NCBI RefSeq assembly: GCF_019203185.1
Contig: NZ_CP078093.1
Coordinates: 1,895,058-1,959,057 of the forward strand
Reading direction: 5' to 3'
From: Crassaminicella indica
GTDB lineage: Bacteria; Bacillota; Clostridia; Peptostreptococcales; Thermotaleaceae
DNA: 64,000 nucleotides
Under the pieces are notes generated by a model. The model had not been told where the DNA came from. It saw only the letters and a list, made by a program, of their open reading frames with translations, and did not search any database. The first letter of the stretch is position 1; each line of letters starts with the position of its first letter. This document shows positions 17,360-25,007 of this stretch, one piece after another. The translations under genes were made by a program, and so were the position numbers.

Positions 17360-17458
17360 TTTTAAACACCTCCTAAACTAATTTTAGCATATAGTTGACT
17401 ATGCATCAATGGTGTGTTAAAATAAACACATGGATAACAATGTTAAGGGGGTGAAAAT

Positions 17459-18703
17459 ATGAAGTTATCGTTTAAATTTAAGCCAAGTTTTACAATCAAA
17501 CAGTTAAATATTATAGAAGAATTATCTTTTCATACAACAAAACTTTACAACATAGTTAATTATGAATTGAGAGAAAATGGTTTTAAATCTTATGTAGATA
17601 TAGAAAAAATGTTTAAATCTAATTGGCACTGTGATTTTCTTCATAGTCATACAAGACAACAAACTTTCAAAGTATTAGAGCAAAATTGGAAATCATATTT
17701 TACAAGTATTAAAGATTTTAAAGCAAATCCACATAAGTATAATGGATTACCTAAACCACCTAAATTTAAAAATATACAGAACAGAAAAAATGAAATTATA
17801 TTTACAAATCTGGCTATTAGATTTAAAGAAAATACATTAATGTTATCTCTTTCTAAAGCAATTCAAAAAATGTTTGAGGTAGAGAGTTTAAATTTTGAAG
17901 TTTCTAATAAACTTCAAAGCCTTATAAACTTTAATAAATTGCAACAAGTAAGAATAAAGTGGGATAATTCTTTAAAACAATGGTATTTGATTATAATATA
18001 CAATAAGCAGGAATTAGAGCCAGTAAACAATACTAATATTATGGCTATTGATTTAGGTTTGGATAATCTTGCTACACTAACTTTTAAAGATGGAAATGAA
18101 ACTTATCTTTTTTGTGGTAAAAAACTAAAAGGCATTAATGCTTTTGTAAACAAGAAAATTGCTTATTATCAAAGCATTGAAATGAAAAAAATAGGTTCTG
18201 ATAAGTTTAAAAACACTAAAATGATTAATTCATTAAGAAGATATAGAAATAATTATGTTAATGATTATCTTCATAAAACAAGCAAAAATATTATAAATAA
18301 AGCATTAGAGCATAAGGTGAAGAAGATAGTTATAGGTAAAATTAAGGGTATCAAACAAAATATGAATTACAATAAATCTTTTGTTCAAATACCAATTTAA
18401 AGACTTGCAGAACAAATTAAATATAAAGCTAAGCTTCAAGGTATTGAAGTTAAATTCAGAGAAGAAAGTTACACAAGTGGTTGCAGTGCTTTCGATTTAG
18501 AGCCTATAACTAAAAAATACTACGATAAAACTCGCAGAGTGGTTAGAGGACTTTTTAAATCAAATTTTGGATTGGTAAATGCAGATGTTAATGGAAGTCT
18601 AAATATATTAAGAAAAGAAGAAAAATGTATTCCCGAAATAGTGCAAATTATGAGGGATAAAGGGAGTGTGTCCTCCCCGTTGAGAGTAAGGGTTGCCTGT
18701 TAA
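17459..18703 (+). pseudogene. tnpB: TnpB (IS605 OrfB, RNA-guided nuclease family) with one in-frame stop
   Basis: AAGGGGGTGAAAAT precedes the ATG. The frame runs 414 codons with a single TAA at 18398-18400 (codon 314) where relatives usually have a sense codon after FVQIP. RuvC-I is present (IMAIDLGLDNLATL), as is the late Asp region (LVNADVNGSLNILRK). The Cys pair of a zinc finger is absent (YTSGCSAFD only). At the RuvC-II position the protein reads KIVIGKIKGIKQ, without the usual Glu there. The 3' end and following ~60 bp would encode the guide RNA scaffold in active relatives. Confidence 0.8.
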
Positions 18704-18999
18704 GGTGGAAACTTAAATATCAAACCTCTCACGAAGCCACCGTTGCTTGTCTCGGTGGTAGTTCACCAATGTCTATTAGCTTCAAAAGATAATTATATGG
18801 ATGTACACAGAAGGAATTAACTGCATATTCCAGTGATGTAAAGTAAGTCTATTGATGTAATAAAATAGAAAATTTCAAGTAAACTACAAGTATTGAAATT
18901 ACTATGCTTTTATATCTACTTTACACTTCATGGTAGTAGACCAACTATTTCTCAAATATATGTTTAGGTCATAGTTAAAAACAAAGAACCGATTCTAAT
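18704..18999. other. IS605 right end and gene-free spacer
   Basis: The subterminal hairpin of the IS605-like element lies at 18736-18759. The remaining sequence to the Fic gene has no gene. Confidence 0.45.
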
Positions 19000-19016
19000 T
19001 TAAGAATCGGTTCTTT
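18981..19016 (-). terminator. Terminator of the Fic gene
   Basis: AAGAACCGATTCT pairs with AGAATCGGTTCTT; the minus-strand product ends in TTTGTTTTT. The stem includes the stop codon region of fic. Confidence 0.75.
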
Positions 19017-19749
19017 TAATAAGATTCAGATAAAGATCTAAGCTACGTTCAACTTCTACTGCCACTAATTTTATAAAGTCTGTATAATCATCAGTACTAT
19101 TTGCTTTATCTAATGAATTATAATAATCTATTCTGTTTTCATTTCGAATTACAATTGGTGGATATCCGTTTTTCATAAGTTCTAAATTCAATAAAAGTCT
19201 AGCAGTTCTACCATTTCCATCTATAAAAGGATGAATACCTACGAAGATCCCATGTAGATATGCTGCTCTTTCTATTGGATGAAGTTTCTGCGCATCTGTT
19301 TTATACCAAGTAATTAGCTTCTTCATCTCTTCTGGAACACTTAAAAAATTTGGTGGTGTATGTGTTGCACCACTTATGATCACATCTTGATCTCTATATG
19401 TCCCAGCATACTTATCAGATATTCCTTTTAAAACTAATCTATGTATATTTTTAATTTGCCATTCACTTAATGATTCTTTATTTTGTACGATTTCTTCAAC
19501 ATACAAAATAGCTTCTTTATGATTAACTATTTCTAAATGTTCTCTTAAAGTTTTTCCACCTACCGTAATTCCTTCTAGGACAACTTTTGTTTCCATAAGG
19601 GTAAGCGTATTGCCTTCTATAGCATTTGAATTATATGTCCATTCCAGTAATAGACTTTCTCGAATACTCTTTACTGTATATTCTGGAAGTGGTCTATGAC
19701 TATCTAATAATTTCTTTTTTTCTTCTATTCTTTTAAAGAATCCCTCCAT
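19000..19749 (-). CDS. Fic family protein (AMPylator-type)
   Basis: The product is 249 residues. Fic enzymes transfer AMP or related groups to a hydroxyl of target proteins. The core motif HPFIDGNGRTAR is intact (about residue 172), and an N-terminal inhibitory helix motif of the (S/T)xxxE(G/N) type is present as SNAIEGN (about 41-47), making it a class II Fic with built-in self-inhibition. The flap region TYRDQDVIISGATHTPP is typical of chromosomal Fic proteins. No antitoxin gene is adjacent, consistent with class II. It is one of the few intact island genes. The target is unknown. Confidence 0.9.
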   Translation of the reverse strand: MEGFFKRIEEKKKLLDSHRPLPEYTVKSIRESLLLEWTYNSNAIEGNTLTLMETKVVLEGITVGGKTLREHLEIVNHKEAILYVEEIVQNKESLSEWQIKNIHRLVLKGISDKYAGTYRDQDVIISGATHTPPNFLSVPEEMKKLITWYKTDAQKLHPIERAAYLHGIFVGIHPFIDGNGRTARLLLNLELMKNGYPPIVIRNENRIDYYNSLDKANSTDDYTDFIKLVAVEVERSLDLYLNLIKRTDS

Positions 19750-20411
19750 GTTACCATCACCACTTTCAATTCAAATTTTTAATATTTTCTAATGCATTCT
19801 AATTAGGATATACATAAATAAGAACAACTATTTACCAAACAGCCTATTAAAAAATGATTTTTTCTTATATAGAATTAGTGATTTTTTTCATCCTTAAAAG
19901 TATAGCTTCTTTTATTCTCATACACATAGCGTGTGGTTTTAATATGCTACGCATAAATCCAAAACGACATACTAATTATGTCGTTTGACCCTTGTATAGC
20001 TATTTATTTCAAAGCACCTGCATCTTTTGAAATTTTATGTACCATAGATAGGTTGAGATAGACCAGTTATATCACCTATCTGTTTTGCGTATATCCTTAG
20101 CTATAAAGATTTACGACATAATTATTACGTAACTCCTATTAAAACCTCCTAATTGATATAAATAATATCATTTATATAATTTTGATTCAATATAAACTTT
20201 CAAATTATATAAAAATCTTTAAAGTATACAGTTCTATAAACGATGGTATATGGAACTAATTACAGGTATATTAATAATTCTAATTCGGAAGAGTAGTAGA
20301 TTTATGGCTTAAAATATTTTAAATAGGACATTAAAGAAAAAGAGGATTTTCTTAACGTGGTTCATTCTTGAAAGTTTATTAAGAAAATTTGGTGTTTTTC
20401 TTGTCGTTTGT
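19750..20411. other. Gene-free stretch with dyads
   Basis: No gene is visible. A dyad AACGACATA...TATGTCGTT lies at about 19961-19986, and a second weaker one at about 19925-19956. The stretch from about 20310 keeps an open frame into the gene at 20412 but without a clear start. Confidence 0.4.
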
Positions 20412-20669
20412 ATGTTGATTTTATCAATAAGTTTTATGTATGCTGCTTCAGATGAGGCTAATTTATCAAAAAAAGAATTTTTAAAACAAAAAAGTTTAAG
20501 TTATAATGAAATTATAAAAGAGCTAGGGGCTGTAGTAATAAATGAATTTGATGCTAGACGAGTTAGTTCAAATATAAGTTTCAAATTAGAACAGAATTGG
20601 AATACAGGAAAACAAGCATATTTTATTTGTTATTGGGCATGGGAATCTGCTCCATATATTTTTTTATAA
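20412..20669 (+). CDS. Small secreted hypothetical protein, start uncertain
   Basis: The frame encodes a hydrophobic export-like segment (FGVFLVVCMLILSISFMYAA) followed by a polar 65-residue mature part ending NWNTGKQAYFICYWAWESAP. The ATG at 20412 lies inside the hydrophobic segment and has no ribosome site. The frame is open upstream to about 20310 with a basic stretch (LKKKRIF), so translation may begin there from a non-ATG codon, or the start may be lost. It lies 18 bases before the next small gene, probably in one transcript. Confidence 0.4.
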   Translation: MLILSISFMYAASDEANLSKKEFLKQKSLSYNEIIKELGAVVINEFDARRVSSNISFKLEQNWNTGKQAYFICYWAWESAPYIFL

Positions 20670-20687
20670 ATTAGAAGGAGGTAACTT

Positions 20688-20864
20688 ATGATTTTTCTTG
20701 TTTTTTTAGTATCATTAATTATATGTTATTGTATATCATATATTTCAGTACATTTTGCATCTGATTTTATAATATTGCATATATATCTAGCAACAAGTTA
20801 TCTTATATCTGTAATAATTGCTATATATTATGACTATAAAAAAAATAACCCCCAAAATAAGTAA
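20688..20864 (+). CDS. Small two-helix membrane protein (58 aa)
   Basis: GAAGGAGGTAACTT precedes the ATG. The product (MIFLVFLVSLIICYCISYIS and on) has two hydrophobic segments (1-20 and 26-48) and a short basic/Asn-rich tail (YKKNNPQNK). It is probably an integral membrane protein. It is linked to the preceding small secreted protein and not recognised. Confidence 0.55.
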   Translation: MIFLVFLVSLIICYCISYISVHFASDFIILHIYLATSYLISVIIAIYYDYKKNNPQNK

Positions 20865-20895
20865 CTTAAGTTGTGCAAATTTTAACACGATTAGC

Positions 20896-20930
20896 AGAAG
20901 TCTCCTATCCTCTATAGGTGGGAGATGAAT
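20896..20930 (+). other. Subterminal hairpin of an IS200-type remnant
   Basis: TCTCCTAT...ATAGGTGGGAGA forms a stem about 80 bases before the TnpA fragment, the place expected for the left-end hairpin of IS200-type elements. Confidence 0.45.
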
Positions 20931-21008
20931 GCGTAAATACAACTTGCTTCTATTATTTTTTTGTGCTAAACTAAAGTTAGTAGTAAATAATAGAAATTAG
21001 TTATAGTG

Positions 21009-21281
21009 ATGAAATTAGATACAAATAATCATTCAGTATTCTTGTTGCATTATTATCTTGTATTAGTTATAAAATACAGAATAGAAGTAATAAATGATGA
21101 TATAAGCAATAGACTAAAAGATATATTTGAGAAAATAAGTCCAAATTATAATATAACTACCCAAGAATGGGAACATGACAAAAATTATGTTCATGTATTA
21201 TTCAAAGCACATCCAAATAGTGAATTGTCAAAATTTATAAACATTTATAAAAGTGCGAGCAGTAGAGTTCACAATTTGTAA
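21009..21281 (+). pseudogene. IS200-type TnpA fragment
   Basis: Ninety residues match the N-terminal part of IS200 TnpA (MKLDTNNHSVFLLHYYLVLV, NYNITTQEWEHDKN, HPNSELSKFINIYKSASSR). The first His of the HUH motif is replaced (NYVHVLF instead of DHVHVLF), and the catalytic Tyr region is missing beyond 21281. It is a different lineage from the TnpA at 16829-17244. Inactive remnant. Confidence 0.8.
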
Positions 21282-21311
21282 TCAAAATATGAATATAGGA
21301 GAAGGTTAAAT

Positions 21312-22205
21312 ATGAGTGATATAAGTGTAAATAATAAAGATTGTATATATACTATAGGTGATTTATGTAAGCAAGATTTTCAACAGTTTGATTTAAAAGG
21401 AAAAGGATTTGCACAACAACTTGATCCTTGGAAAGATCCAACATTTGTTTTGAGAATTAATGATGATTTATTACGAGCATATACGAGAGGAATTATTGAG
21501 TTTTATTTTACAAATAAAAATTTTAGTATTTCAGAATTAGAACAAGTTTTTGTGAATCATTTTTATGATCTTTTTTTATCAAAGATCAATATTTTGTGGG
21601 GAAAAGAAAGTAAATATAAATCGAATGATAAAGTTTTTATGCCTCCGTTCATTAAATATGCAATAGATTGCATTGGATCTAGAAAAACCTATGATAATGA
21701 TTATGATACTGATATTAGTGAACATATACCTGAAATTCAAATTATTAATCCTAATTATATTGAATGGACACCACATTCAAAAGATGATTTATGTTATGGA
21801 CCACCAGATGAAGAGTGTTATAGAAAATGGGTATATTTAAACAACTATAATCAAGATAGAATTGATTTAAGATATGGTAGTGATTATTCTTCTATAGAGT
21901 TCTTATTCAATAGTTTTATAGAGGAAAGAGAAGGTAATGATAATGTAATGTTTGGAGTAGTAGATCATCAAATTGTAAGTATAACTAGCGATGCTAGTGT
22001 ATTAGATATCCTTGTAGCAACGCTATTAGGGGTTAATGGTTGTGAATTTGTTCAACAAAGGGCAGGAAGAAGAGAGGAAGATTATTTTAAAAGTTATGGG
22101 CATATATTAAACTTTCATAAGTATTATCGTTTGATGGCTTTTTCTACTGTTCCATATAAATTTGATCCATATTTATTCAATAAAGAATCAAATGTATATT
22201 ATTAA
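21312..22205 (+). CDS. Hypothetical protein (297 aa), unrecognised
   Basis: AGGAGAAGGTTAAAT precedes the ATG. The product is acidic and soluble-looking, with no signal peptide, transmembrane segment or Cys cluster. Aromatic-rich segments include DLKGKGFAQQLDPWKDPTF and WTPHSKDDLCYGPPDEECYR. No family is recognised. The ending NKESNVYY directly abuts the IS1182 remnant, so the C-terminus may be truncated. Codon use is strongly AT-biased, as in the rest of the island. Confidence 0.6.
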   Translation: MSDISVNNKDCIYTIGDLCKQDFQQFDLKGKGFAQQLDPWKDPTFVLRINDDLLRAYTRGIIEFYFTNKNFSISELEQVFVNHFYDLFLSKINILWGKESKYKSNDKVFMPPFIKYAIDCIGSRKTYDNDYDTDISEHIPEIQIINPNYIEWTPHSKDDLCYGPPDEECYRKWVYLNNYNQDRIDLRYGSDYSSIEFLFNSFIEEREGNDNVMFGVVDHQIVSITSDASVLDILVATLLGVNGCEFVQQRAGRREEDYFKSYGHILNFHKYYRLMAFSTVPYKFDPYLFNKESNVYY

Positions 22206-22533
22206 CAATTAAACCGGATCAACACCTTATCTTCAAATATTAAATGAACAAATTGAAAAATATGGTTTCGAGGTGAAATTTGTAGGACTTGATGCTGGAT
22301 ATTTTACTACTCCAATTTGTAAAGGTTTAAATGATAGAAATATACAGGGGGCTATAGGGAATATATCAGTGATAAAAATAATTGCTTTGAGTGTCCATAT
22401 AAAGAAAAATGCTTATTCGATGGCAATGAAACTAGAACTATGTATAGGAAAAATATAAATATAAAGTTAAAAGGTTTACTATGTATGATCAGTTAGGGAA
22501 GCGGATTTATAACAGAAGAAAAGAAATCGTCTG
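22206..22533 (+). pseudogene. IS1182-family transposase, internal/C-terminal remnant
   Basis: Pieces in shifting frames match the IS1182 transposase core: KFVGLDAGYFTTPICKGLND plus RNIQGAIG, then in another phase REYISDKNNCFECPYKEKC, then GKRIYNRRKEIV with a TGA at 22531-22533. The Asp in GLDAGY is the expected second catalytic Asp. The conserved ~50 C-terminal residues after RRKE are missing because the sequence meets the right island border. Multiple deletions and frameshifts make it dead. Confidence 0.75.
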
Positions 22534-22560
22534 ACAGGAATAAATTTCCTGTTTCTTTTT
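22532..22560 (+). terminator. Terminator at right island border (likely original spoVR terminator)
   Basis: The stem ACAGGAA/TTCCTGT is followed by TTCTTTTTTTT. The 17 bases at 22536-22552 equal the left border repeat after spoVR. In an island-free chromosome this hairpin would directly follow spoVR. Confidence 0.65.
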
Positions 22561-22633
22561 TTTGCAAAAATAAGTATTCTAATAAATGAGTATTATTTTT
22601 AAATTTTGTAGAGATATGTTAAAAAAATTTATA

Positions 22634-22660
22634 TTGACAATAGAAAATAGATATTATAAC
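22634..22660 (+). promoter_or_regulatory. Possible promoter of speA
   Basis: TTGACA at 22634-22639 and TATAAC at 22655-22660 (spacing 15) lie 44 bases before the speA start. The spacing is shorter than ideal. Confidence 0.35.
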
Positions 22661-22703
22661 ATATCTTGTACTTAATTTTTTAAAGAAAAGTAGGTGGTGG
22701 AAT

Positions 22704-24164
22704 ATGTTATCGAATCAAAATAAAACGCCGTTATTTGATGCTTTAAAAGCTTATCATGAAAGAGGGGTAATTCCATTTGATGTACCAGGTCATAAGCATG
22801 GAAATGGAATACCTGAGTTTGCTGAATTTGTTGGAAAAAAGGTATTAGAAATAGATGTTAATTCTATGAAGCCACTTGATAATATTAGTAATCCGATAAG
22901 TGTTATAAAAGAAGCTGAGGAATTAATGGCAAATGCTTATTGGGCAGACCATTCCTTTTTTATTGTAAATGGTACTTCATCTGCAGTACAGGCTATGATT
23001 ATGAGTGTATGTCAGCCCGGAGATAAAATTATCCTACCTAGAAATGCCCATAAATCAGCGATAAATGGACTTATATTAAGTGGAGCTTTGCCTGTTTATA
23101 TACAGCCAGAAACTAATGAAGAGCTTGGGATTGCTATGGGAGTATCTGTAGATAGTGTAGAGAGAGCAATTGCAAAAAACCCAGATGCGAAAGCAGTATT
23201 TATAATTAATCCAACATATTACGGAGCTGTTTCAGACCTTGAAAATATTGTAAAGCTTGCTCATAAGCATGGAATGGCTGTTTTAGTAGATGAAGCTCAT
23301 GGTGCACATTTTCGTTTTTCTAATGATCTTCCAATGGAAGCTATGGAATTAGGAGCAGATATGGCTGCTGTAAGTCTTCATAAAACTGGAGGTTCTCTAA
23401 CGCAAAGTTCAGTTTTATTATTAAATGAAGGTTTAATTGATAAAAATACTGTGAAAACTATATTGAATTTAACACAGACTACTAGTGCTTCTTATCTTTT
23501 AATGTCAAGCTTAGATGTAGCTAGAAAAATGCTTGCGACTAAAGGGGATACAGTACTGTCTAAAATATTAGAGCTTACAAGGGAAGCTAGAGATCAAATC
23601 AATAAGATAGATGGACTTTATGCTTTTGGAAAAGAATTAATCGGAACGCCTGGTGTTTTTAGCTTTGATGAAACAAAATTAGGAGTAAATGTTACGGGGC
23701 TGGGTTTGACAGGATTTGAGGTTTATGACATATTAAGAGATGAATATAATATTCAAGTTGAGCTTGGAGACGTTTTAAATATCCTTGCGATTGTAAGCGT
23801 AGGAGATACGGAGGAATCACTTAAAGCATTGGTCGATGCTTTAAAGGATATCAGTGAAAAATATAGAGGAAGTAAAAAAACTCAAATAAAATATGCAAAG
23901 ATTGCTCTAGAAAATCCAGAAGTGATAGTTTCTCCTAGGAATGCTTTTTATACAAGAAAGAAATTTATAAAATTAGAGGAAGCCGAAGGAGAAATAAGTG
24001 GAGAATCTATTATGGCTTATCCGCCAGGAATCCCTATTGTTACACCGGGTGAAAGAATTAGCAAAGAAATGATTCATTATATCAATTTCTTAAAAAGTCA
24101 GCATAGTATGTTGACAGATTCACAAGACCCTTATGTAGAGAAAATTAAAGTTTTGGGGTTGTAA
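22704..24164 (+). CDS. speA: Arginine decarboxylase (Orn/Lys/Arg decarboxylase, fold type I)
   Basis: The product is 486 residues, started after TAGGTGGTGGAAT. It is a PLP enzyme: the Schiff-base lysine is in SLHKTGGSLTQSS (about residue 228), and DEAHGAHF supplies the Asp that pairs with the PLP ring. The N-terminal MPxxDVPGHKHG-type segment reads FDVPGHKHGNG. In Clostridia and Bacillus this short form is usually a biosynthetic arginine decarboxylase making agmatine. The agmatinase gene speB downstream supports arginine rather than lysine as substrate. It is the first gene of the polyamine cluster and ends in its own terminator. Confidence 0.88.
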   Translation: MLSNQNKTPLFDALKAYHERGVIPFDVPGHKHGNGIPEFAEFVGKKVLEIDVNSMKPLDNISNPISVIKEAEELMANAYWADHSFFIVNGTSSAVQAMIMSVCQPGDKIILPRNAHKSAINGLILSGALPVYIQPETNEELGIAMGVSVDSVERAIAKNPDAKAVFIINPTYYGAVSDLENIVKLAHKHGMAVLVDEAHGAHFRFSNDLPMEAMELGADMAAVSLHKTGGSLTQSSVLLLNEGLIDKNTVKTILNLTQTTSASYLLMSSLDVARKMLATKGDTVLSKILELTREARDQINKIDGLYAFGKELIGTPGVFSFDETKLGVNVTGLGLTGFEVYDILRDEYNIQVELGDVLNILAIVSVGDTEESLKALVDALKDISEKYRGSKKTQIKYAKIALENPEVIVSPRNAFYTRKKFIKLEEAEGEISGESIMAYPPGIPIVTPGERISKEMIHYINFLKSQHSMLTDSQDPYVEKIKVLGL

Positions 24165-24190
24165 ATAGCGTTCTATAAGGACGCTATTTT
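24163..24190 (+). terminator. Terminator after speA
   Basis: AAATAGCGT pairs with ACGCTATTT, followed by TTTTAG. It separates speA from the regulator-speE-speB part, which has its own promoter. Confidence 0.7.
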
Positions 24191-24216
24191 AGTATAATAA
24201 GATCACATAAATAGTA

Positions 24217-24281
24217 TTGACATTTTCTAAAAAAATAGTATATTTAATATTGGTAAACTTATAGTTTACTAATATTAAATA
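24217..24281 (+). promoter_or_regulatory. Promoter with overlapping 18-bp inverted-repeat operator
   Basis: TTGACA (24217-24222) and TATATT (24239-24244, spacing 16) form a promoter. The -10 box is overlapped by a near-perfect dyad at 24241-24281: 18-base arms (TATTTAATATTGGTAAAC and complement, one mismatch) around TTATA. The position, ending 55 bases before the XRE-cupin gene, suggests autoregulation by that protein and control of speE-speB. Confidence 0.55.
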
Positions 24282-24336
24282 TAGATGATAACAACTTAAA
24301 ATCAGGAAAGGATAATCCTTGGATAGGAGTGCAAAG

Positions 24337-24876
24337 ATGGATATTGGTAGGAAGCTAAAGGCTCTTAGAAATTTAAATGGTTTAACCCAAGAAGAGTTGG
24401 CTACAAGGACAGATCTTACAAAGGGATTTATTTCTCAAATAGAAAGAAATTTAACTTCTCCTTCTATAGCAACTTTGATGGATATTCTTGAAGCACTAGG
24501 CACAGATATTAAGAGGTTCTTTAGTGAATCAGAAGAAACAAAGGTTGTTTATAGAAAGGATGAAGTTATATCTAGTGAAAATGAAAAACTAGGATATACT
24601 ATTGACTGGTTGATTTCAAATGCACAAAAAAACAGTATGGAACCTATCCTTATGACTATAGAAAGTGGTGGGAAAAGCAATATTGAAAAGCCTCATGAAG
24701 GGGAAGAATTTGGATATGTCTTATCTGGCAGTATATATGTGTGTCTTGGAGATAAGAAATATAAAGTAAATAAAGGGGAAAGCTTTTATTTCAAATCCCA
24801 TAAAGAGCATTATTTAGAGAATAGCTTAAAAAGAAAGGCTATTGTGTTATGGGTATCCTGTCCACCTTCATTCTAA
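24337..24876 (+). CDS. XRE-family transcriptional regulator with cupin sensor domain
   Basis: The product is 179 residues from the ATG at 24337 (AGGAG seven bases upstream); the TTG at 24319 is a less likely start. An N-terminal helix-turn-helix (GLTQEELATRTDLTKGFISQ, residues about 15-40) is followed by a cupin_2 domain (about 110-175: HEGEEFGYVLSGSIYVCLGD). Such proteins of the PuuR/polyamine-linked class bind a small ligand in the cupin. The location between speA and speE suggests polyamine or agmatine sensing. It occupies the slot next to the lost speD. Confidence 0.85.
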   Translation: MDIGRKLKALRNLNGLTQEELATRTDLTKGFISQIERNLTSPSIATLMDILEALGTDIKRFFSESEETKVVYRKDEVISSENEKLGYTIDWLISNAQKNSMEPILMTIESGGKSNIEKPHEGEEFGYVLSGSIYVCLGDKKYKVNKGESFYFKSHKEHYLENSLKRKAIVLWVSCPPSF

Positions 24877-24877
24877 A

Positions 24878-24987
24878 TGTAATTATGAAATATTCAATGA
24901 GCATCATTTAATAAAAAATATATGAATGAAGCTGTAAAAAAAGCAAAAGCTACTATTGTAAAGTTATTTAAGAGAGTAGCAAAATAA
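24878..24987 (+). pseudogene. speD: Remnant of S-adenosylmethionine decarboxylase (speD/speH)
   Basis: Directly after the regulator stop, one frame reads CNYEIFNEHHLIKNI then TGA. One base away, an overlapping frame reads MNEAVKKAKATIVKLFKRVA (ATG 24922, TAA 24985). Joined, they resemble the segment of bacterial proenzyme SpeD after its 'xLyGC' motif (CDFDKLNDMDFIEK then a helix with 'GAEV'). The catalytic Ser cleavage site and the C-terminal half are gone. This is the speD position expected between speA and speE in related clusters. The match is short, so moderately certain. Confidence 0.6.
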
Positions 24988-25007
24988 AAGAGTAGGAGGA
25001 AAAAAAT

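Larger units (their letters stand above)
16755..18763. mobile_element. IS605-like element (divergent tnpA and tnpB), decayed
   Basis: tnpA on the minus strand and tnpB on the plus strand diverge, as in IS605/IS608. Both outer ends carry a subterminal hairpin with the same loop pattern: ACCTCCG...CGGAGG within 16755-16800 and GCCACCG...CGGTGGT at 18736-18759. IS200/IS605 elements have such hairpins instead of inverted repeats and make no target duplication, so the exact ends cannot be fixed here. Both main genes carry stops, so the copy is inactive unless helped in trans. A small RHH gene lies between them. Confidence 0.75.
3398..22552. mobile_element. ~19 kb accessory island made of nested mobile elements and decayed genes
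   Basis: Everything between the two 17-bp repeats differs from its surroundings. There are at least six transposase types (IS4, IS3, IS1182, IS200/IS605, Tn3), a broken tyrosine recombinase, several frameshifted genes, genes on both strands without operon order, and long AT-rich gaps. Outside the repeats the genes are orderly housekeeping operons. The right edge abuts an IS1182 transposase remnant that stops at 22533. I infer an insertion into the spoVR terminator followed by accumulation of further insertions. The mode of the first insertion is not settled. Confidence 0.6.

Noticed and set aside
22273-22458. 61-codon frame as an independent gene
   Set aside because: It is one of several shifted pieces of an IS1182 transposase (GLDAGYFTTPICKGLND region); the rest continues in other frames.
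7200-22700. CRISPR array or defence island in the accessory region
   Set aside because: No regularly spaced direct repeats and no cas, restriction-modification or other recognised defence genes were seen. A lone Fic protein is not sufficient.
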